Assembly: GCF_004514475.2 (NCBI RefSeq)
Contig: NZ_MYFO02000012.1
Coordinates: 1-64,000, forward strand
Reading direction: 5' to 3'
Source of the DNA: Paenibacillus athensensis
GTDB lineage: Bacteria > Bacillota > Bacilli > Paenibacillales > NBRC-103111
Length of the DNA: 64,000 nt
This document shows, piece after piece, positions 60,706 through 64,000 of the stretch (positions are counted from its first letter, which is position 1; every line of letters begins with the position of its first letter). The notes under the pieces are model-generated. The model was not told the DNA's origin. It saw only the letters and a list, made by a program, of their open reading frames with translations, and did not search any database. Made by a program: the position numbers and the translations under genes.

Positions 60706-60963
60706 ATGATGAAGCCAGCAGGAGTTGTACGTAAAGTCGATCAATTGGGACGAATTGTTTTGCCAAAGTCGTTGAGAAAGCGTTACCAGATGAATGAAGG
60801 GGACCCGGTGGAGATTCTTGTTCAAGGTGACCATATCATTCTTGAGCGTTACCGGCCGAAATGCGTGTTCTGCGGAAACATGGAGCAGGTCAGCGAATTC
60901 AGAGAACGCCATATTTGCGGTGTGTGCCTTGCAGAAATGAACGAACTGAAAACCCGGGCGTAA
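60706..60963 (+). CDS. AbrB-family regulator with four-cysteine C-terminus
   Basis: The 85-residue protein has the AbrB swapped-hairpin DNA-binding domain (VVRKVDQLGRIVLPKSLRKRY ... GDPVEILVQGDHIIL) and then CVFC-x16-CGVC, four cysteines that look like a zinc ribbon instead of the usual AbrB C-terminal dimer domain. AbrB proteins repress transition-state genes. AGAGGTG precedes the ATG. The Cys motif is seen in some AbrB-like proteins of Paenibacillus and Bacillus. Confidence 0.85.
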   Translation: MMKPAGVVRKVDQLGRIVLPKSLRKRYQMNEGDPVEILVQGDHIILERYRPKCVFCGNMEQVSEFRERHICGVCLAEMNELKTRA

Positions 60964-60981
60964 GGTTGTCCGGTGCCAAAG

Positions 60982-61020
60982 AAAAAGCATCGCTTCCCGA
61001 GGGAAGACGATGCTTTTTTT
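60982..61020 (+). terminator. Terminator of the AbrB-type gene
   Basis: AAAAAGCATCG pairs with CGATGCTTTTT with an inner CTTCCC/GGGAAG stem and a T run. Confidence 0.9.
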
Positions 61021-61057
61021 GTTGGCGGCAGGCAGGCTGTGCGACCTTCGCGAATCC

Positions 61058-61156
61058 TTACAGCCCTTTGGTTTTATCGTCGTTGTAAGCAGCCGTCAGC
61101 ATAGCGACTACGAACAATACAAATACCATGATAGTGATCCAAAATGCAGCTGACAT
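61058..61156 (-). CDS. Small membrane protein, 32 residues
   Basis: The 32-residue product begins MSAAFWITIMVFVLFVV and continues through a single hydrophobic helix to a charged end (NDDKTKGL). GGGGGTG lies before the ATG on the minus strand. Such very small membrane proteins are common in Bacilli, but this one I cannot assign. The longer frame that opens at 61285 overlaps the next gene and has no site. Confidence 0.55.
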   Translation of the reverse strand: MSAAFWITIMVFVLFVVAMLTAAYNDDKTKGL

Positions 61157-61256
61157 ATACAGGCACCCCCTACAAAAATAACGAAACCGGAACTCATTAA
61201 CGTCTATTATAACCCAACGTGCGGCAAAAAAGAAACGAATAAACTGTGAATTTTCT

Positions 61257-62342
61257 CTATTTGAAAAAGAGCAGGTGCGTCGCAAGCGGACGCAGCCGGC
61301 CGTCGGACGGATGATTGATCACCGTGCCGTTAAAGACAAGCGTCGACGAGCCGCCGCCGTCAAGGTTGTAGGCATCGCGTACGCCCAGCGCCTGCAAGCG
61401 ATCCTGCAGCTCGGCGAGCGTCGCGCCGGAATTGCCGCTTTCATCGCGGCCATCGGTGACAATAAACAGCAGCTGGTCGTTTTTGTAATTACCGACAATC
61501 GTGCGCGCGGCGCGGACCGGCGATGTCTGCCAGCGTGCGGGAATTGCCGCTTTGGCACCGCTTTGCAGCAACGTCGGGACAAACGTCGAGCCCATCAGCG
61601 GCTGCAGCTTGTCCAGCTCCGACTGGCTGGAGAATTTGCCGCCAATCAGCCGCAGCTTTTGGTCCAGTCCGATGAAGACCGTATCGTTGTTGGTGGGAAA
61701 AAAGCCGTTAACGTATTTGCTGCCGATGACCGTGGTATCCATCGGGTAGCGGCGGCCGCGATTATCGTCGGCAAAGCCGCCGGCATTGATGGCGGCGATG
61801 GCGCCATAGCGGCTGGAGGCTTCAAGCGTTGTCTCGCTGCTGCCCAGCTTGTCTTTGCCAAGGACGAGCTTGACGGCTTTGTCGTTTTTGAGATTGACCT
61901 TGAGCGCATAGCCGTTGTAATGCGTGTCGCTAAGCGCAAACAGCTTGAGGTCGATATTGCCTGACGACGCCTGACGCAGCGGCTGGCCTAGCCGGGCTGT
62001 GATCCGGCTGTCGTAGATCAAGCCCGGCCGGGCCGCTTGCGCCGTGGCGGCGCTGAGCATGGCGTTCATTTGCGCGGCGCTTTTGGCATACACCTCGTAA
62101 TATTGCTCGATGGTGGATTTGATTTGCGCGGCGTCGGCTTGCGCCAGATCGAGCTTGGCTGCCGTCGTCTGTGCGCCGGCGAGCAGCGGCCCGGCTGCAG
62201 CCGTTGCGGCTTGCGCAGACGGGCGAATCAGTGCGGGCAGCTCGATATGTGCCTGCTGGGCCAGCAGCCAGACTAAAGCGCCGAGGAAGGGGGCGCAGGC
62301 GAGCAGCAGCAGACGGTTGATTTGCTGAACGGGAATGATCAT
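61257..62342 (-). CDS. Phosphodiester glycosidase-like (NAGPA) exported protein
   Basis: The 361-residue protein has one N-terminal membrane helix (LLLLACAPFLGALVWLLA) and a C-terminal domain with AAINAGGF, DGRDESGNSGATLAELQ and NLDGGGSSTLVF, the hallmark of the phosphodiester glycosidase (NAGPA, DUF2233) fold. Bacterial members cut or sense envelope glycans; the substrate is unknown. The start overlaps the stop of the upstream coiled-coil gene by 4 bases. Confidence 0.82.
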   Translation of the reverse strand: MIIPVQQINRLLLLACAPFLGALVWLLAQQAHIELPALIRPSAQAATAAAGPLLAGAQTTAAKLDLAQADAAQIKSTIEQYYEVYAKSAAQMNAMLSAATAQAARPGLIYDSRITARLGQPLRQASSGNIDLKLFALSDTHYNGYALKVNLKNDKAVKLVLGKDKLGSSETTLEASSRYGAIAAINAGGFADDNRGRRYPMDTTVIGSKYVNGFFPTNNDTVFIGLDQKLRLIGGKFSSQSELDKLQPLMGSTFVPTLLQSGAKAAIPARWQTSPVRAARTIVGNYKNDQLLFIVTDGRDESGNSGATLAELQDRLQALGVRDAYNLDGGGSSTLVFNGTVINHPSDGRLRPLATHLLFFK

Positions 62343-62773
62343 TTCAGCACATCCAGATTATGCTGAAGCTCGTCCAGCTTTTTTTTGACTTCCTCCAACT
62401 GGGTGTAGAGCTGGTTGCTGTTGTCGGTTTTGCTGTTGGCGCTGTCTTTGGTGAAAGCCAGCAGCTCGTTCAGCGCTTCGACCTTTTTCTCCAGCGCCTC
62501 GACCTCGGCATTGACGCTGGTTCGCAGATCGTCGACCTGTTTTTGGTAATCGGCTTCGACGGACTGGAGCTGCTCAGTGGTTTGCTTGGCGATATCGGCA
62601 GTGATTTGCTGCTTCAGGTGCTCGCTATACAGCACGGCGCCGGTGACGCCGATTGCGACCAGCACAAGCCAGCCGACAAGCAGCAGCACGTAGGTTTTTC
62701 TGCGGGTCTTGGCCGATTTGCCGGAACGCGCAAAGCCGGCATCCTGCGCGGCAGGCTGAAGGGGCGTATTCAT
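62339..62773 (-). CDS. Single-pass membrane protein with coiled coil
   Basis: The 144-residue protein has a basic N-terminus, one membrane helix (VLLLVGWLVLVAIGVTGAVL) and about 90 residues of coiled coil (KQQITADIAKQTTEQLQSVE ... EEVKKKLDELQHNLDVLK). It overlaps the NAGPA gene (ATGA), so the two are cotranscribed and may form a complex at the membrane, with the coiled coil outside the cell. I do not recognise a family. Confidence 0.75.
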   Translation of the reverse strand: MNTPLQPAAQDAGFARSGKSAKTRRKTYVLLLVGWLVLVAIGVTGAVLYSEHLKQQITADIAKQTTEQLQSVEADYQKQVDDLRTSVNAEVEALEKKVEALNELLAFTKDSANSKTDNSNQLYTQLEEVKKKLDELQHNLDVLK

Positions 62774-62805
62774 GATCCATCACCTCGTCAAGTTAGTGTC
62801 GCCCG

Positions 62806-63999
62806 TCAAGATTTTTTGCGGAATTCGTTAGGCGTAAAGCCTGTTTGCTTTTTGAACACTTTGCTGAAATATTTTTCGTCCTGATAACCGACCATCTCCG
62901 CAATCTGGGAAATGCGCAGGTTCGGATTGAGCAGCAGAAGCTTCGCTTTCTCGATGCGAATGGCGCCGAGATAATCGGACAAATTGACGCCAAACTCCAT
63001 CTTGAATTTGCGGGAAATGTATTCGCGGCTGAGAAAAAAGCGGCTGGCGATGCTTTGCAGCGTGACGTCTTCATTGTAGCGGCTTTCGATATAGGCGGCG
63101 ATGTCGAAAATGACGTTATGCTCCTTCTGCTGGCGGCCGAGCAGCGCCTTGGACAGATCGAGGATGTCGCGCGTCAGCTCTTGCTGATACAGCGGCAGCG
63201 ACACAATGCCGTGCTCGTCGAGCGGCACGATCATGCCCGGCGCTTCGCCGAGCGCGGTCAGCTGCTCATCCGGCTCGCTGCCGGCCGGCACGGACTCGCG
63301 CACCCAGCGGCGCTTGAGGATGGCATATTCGCGCCACCAGTGATCGAGCAGCTCCAGCGTGATGCACGGCAGCTGCTTGAGCGCATCGACCCATAGCTGC
63401 ACCGCCGCCTGGACCTGCTCGCTGCTGCCGCTGCGGATCGCCAGATGGATGCGCTCGGCGTAGTCGCTGAACTGCACGGCACGTTGCGCGTGCAGGGGCG
63501 GTCCCGCGGCTGCGTCGTGGACCCAAGTCAGCTTCGCCAGCAGGTTGCGCTGGCGAAGCGCGCCGCGCGCCTCCTCGTAGGAGCGGCGCAACTCGAACGG
63601 GAACGGGTGCGATCCGCCGATCCCGAAATCGAGCCGGCAGCGCAGCGTCGTGCGCAGCCCTTCGTTGATGCCCGCCAGCAGAGCGGCGGGCTGTTGCTGC
63701 TGCTGCTCGTCCCACAGCAGCAGGACGATTTCGTTCTCGCTGTTCCAGTAGCGGAACGCAAAGCCGACCGGCGTCGCCCGCAGAAATTCGTTGCAGATGT
63801 TAACAAGCGAGAAGAACAACAAATCCAGGTTGTTCTGAAATTTCATCTTCAAGCTGCGCTCCATCGTGTCGAGACTTAATATAGCGACGCGGCAGGCGGC
63901 CAGCGCGCGAGGCAGGCCCAACTCCTTCTCCAGCTGCGCCGCGGCTCCCTCGTACAAGGTCGGCTCGACGAGCAGATTGGACAGCAGCTTCTCCCAATA
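62806..63999 (-). CDS. YesN-type regulator with AraC DNA-binding domain (5' end outside the window)
   Basis: The frame is open past the window edge, so the receiver lies outside and only about 398 residues are seen. The C-terminal AraC/XylS domain (about 100 residues) has the two-helix pair SIASRFFLSREYISRKFKMEFG and ISQIAEMVGYQDEKYFSKVFKKQTG. The middle part (about 280 residues, with FRYWNSENEIVLLLWDEQQ and a DFGIGG segment) fits the linker domain of YesN-family response regulators common in Paenibacillus carbohydrate loci. Its kinase is not in the window. Confidence 0.8.
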   Translation of the reverse strand, partial: YWEKLLSNLLVEPTLYEGAAAQLEKELGLPRALAACRVAILSLDTMERSLKMKFQNNLDLLFFSLVNICNEFLRATPVGFAFRYWNSENEIVLLLWDEQQQQQPAALLAGINEGLRTTLRCRLDFGIGGSHPFPFELRRSYEEARGALRQRNLLAKLTWVHDAAAGPPLHAQRAVQFSDYAERIHLAIRSGSSEQVQAAVQLWVDALKQLPCITLELLDHWWREYAILKRRWVRESVPAGSEPDEQLTALGEAPGMIVPLDEHGIVSLPLYQQELTRDILDLSKALLGRQQKEHNVIFDIAAYIESRYNEDVTLQSIASRFFLSREYISRKFKMEFGVNLSDYLGAIRIEKAKLLLLNPNLRISQIAEMVGYQDEKYFSKVFKKQTGFTPNEFRKKS

Positions 64000-64000
64000 C

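Overview
The window looks like chromosomal DNA of an endospore-forming member of the Paenibacillaceae (Paenibacillus or a close relative), with moderate-to-high GC. The evidence is an SLH-anchored surface protein, spore genes (ytxC, a tiny gamma-type SASP), SAM and T-box RNA control of metA and thrS, GlnR-type sites, a liaFSR operon, and many strong AGGAGG ribosome sites. I found no rRNA, tRNA, insertion sequence, integrase or CRISPR array. Gene order looks like normal chromosome with several accessory cassettes.

Layout. 1-3.5 kb: the 3' part of a giant surface protein with eight exact 198-bp Ig-like repeats and three SLH domains. 3.6-6.1 kb: a GNAT acetyltransferase, a DUF6916-like protein and three tail-collar (MdpB-like) proteins, with no phage genes around them. 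6.3-7.8 kb: an ArsC/Spx-fold protein overlapping an aminotransferase. 7.9-10.6 kb: two tandem DGQHR (DndB-like) proteins and a small protein, without dndACDE. 10.7-14.6 kb: a PMT-family mannosyltransferase, a flavin reductase and a 5'-3' exonuclease. 15.0-24.5 kb: two large secreted repeat proteins built from an unassigned helical (probably toroid) domain, Pro-Thr linkers and carbohydrate-binding-like modules (CBM56-like in the second), around a block of small genes, an HRDC protein and corA. The two big genes share TTCGTGAA/TTCACGAA elements upstream.

24.6-28.2 kb: a SAM riboswitch and metA-metI-metC, giving homoserine to homocysteine. 28.2-34.0 kb: an EAL protein, mqnC, MarR plus epoxide hydrolase, and a diguanylate cyclase. 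34.2-37.4 kb: ytxC, T-box, thrS. 37.5-39.0 kb: a MerR regulator with two START-like proteins, read from a MerR-type promoter with a 19-bp spacer. 39.2-43.8 kb: a 3D-domain protein, gamma-SASP, a chemoreceptor with a C-terminal Cache-like domain, a hypothetical protein, and amt. 44.0-47.5 kb: liaF-liaS-liaR and yugN. 47.7-51.7 kb: htrA with its own two-component pair. 51.7-56.1 kb: ispH, a DUF2062 protein, a type I-beta DAHP synthase and a 474-residue glutamine synthetase. 56.2-64 kb: mug, serC, an orphan response regulator, trmL, an MTAP-like phosphorylase, an AbrB-type regulator with four cysteines, a 32-residue membrane protein, a phosphodiester-glycosidase-like protein, and a YesN-type regulator running off the end.

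Themes. Nitrogen control: amt and glnA both carry GlnR/TnrA-type boxes. Envelope stress: liaFSR has a perfect 18-bp palindrome upstream, and htrA has an 11-bp-period direct repeat next to a response regulator and kinase. Cell surface and polysaccharide use: the SLH protein, the two large secreted proteins, the mannosyltransferase and the glycosidase-like protein. The most unexpected non-coding signal is in front of the DAHP synthase gene: the stretch from about the predicted transcription start to the ribosome site is eleven consecutive 8-nt units, mostly ending in AAG.
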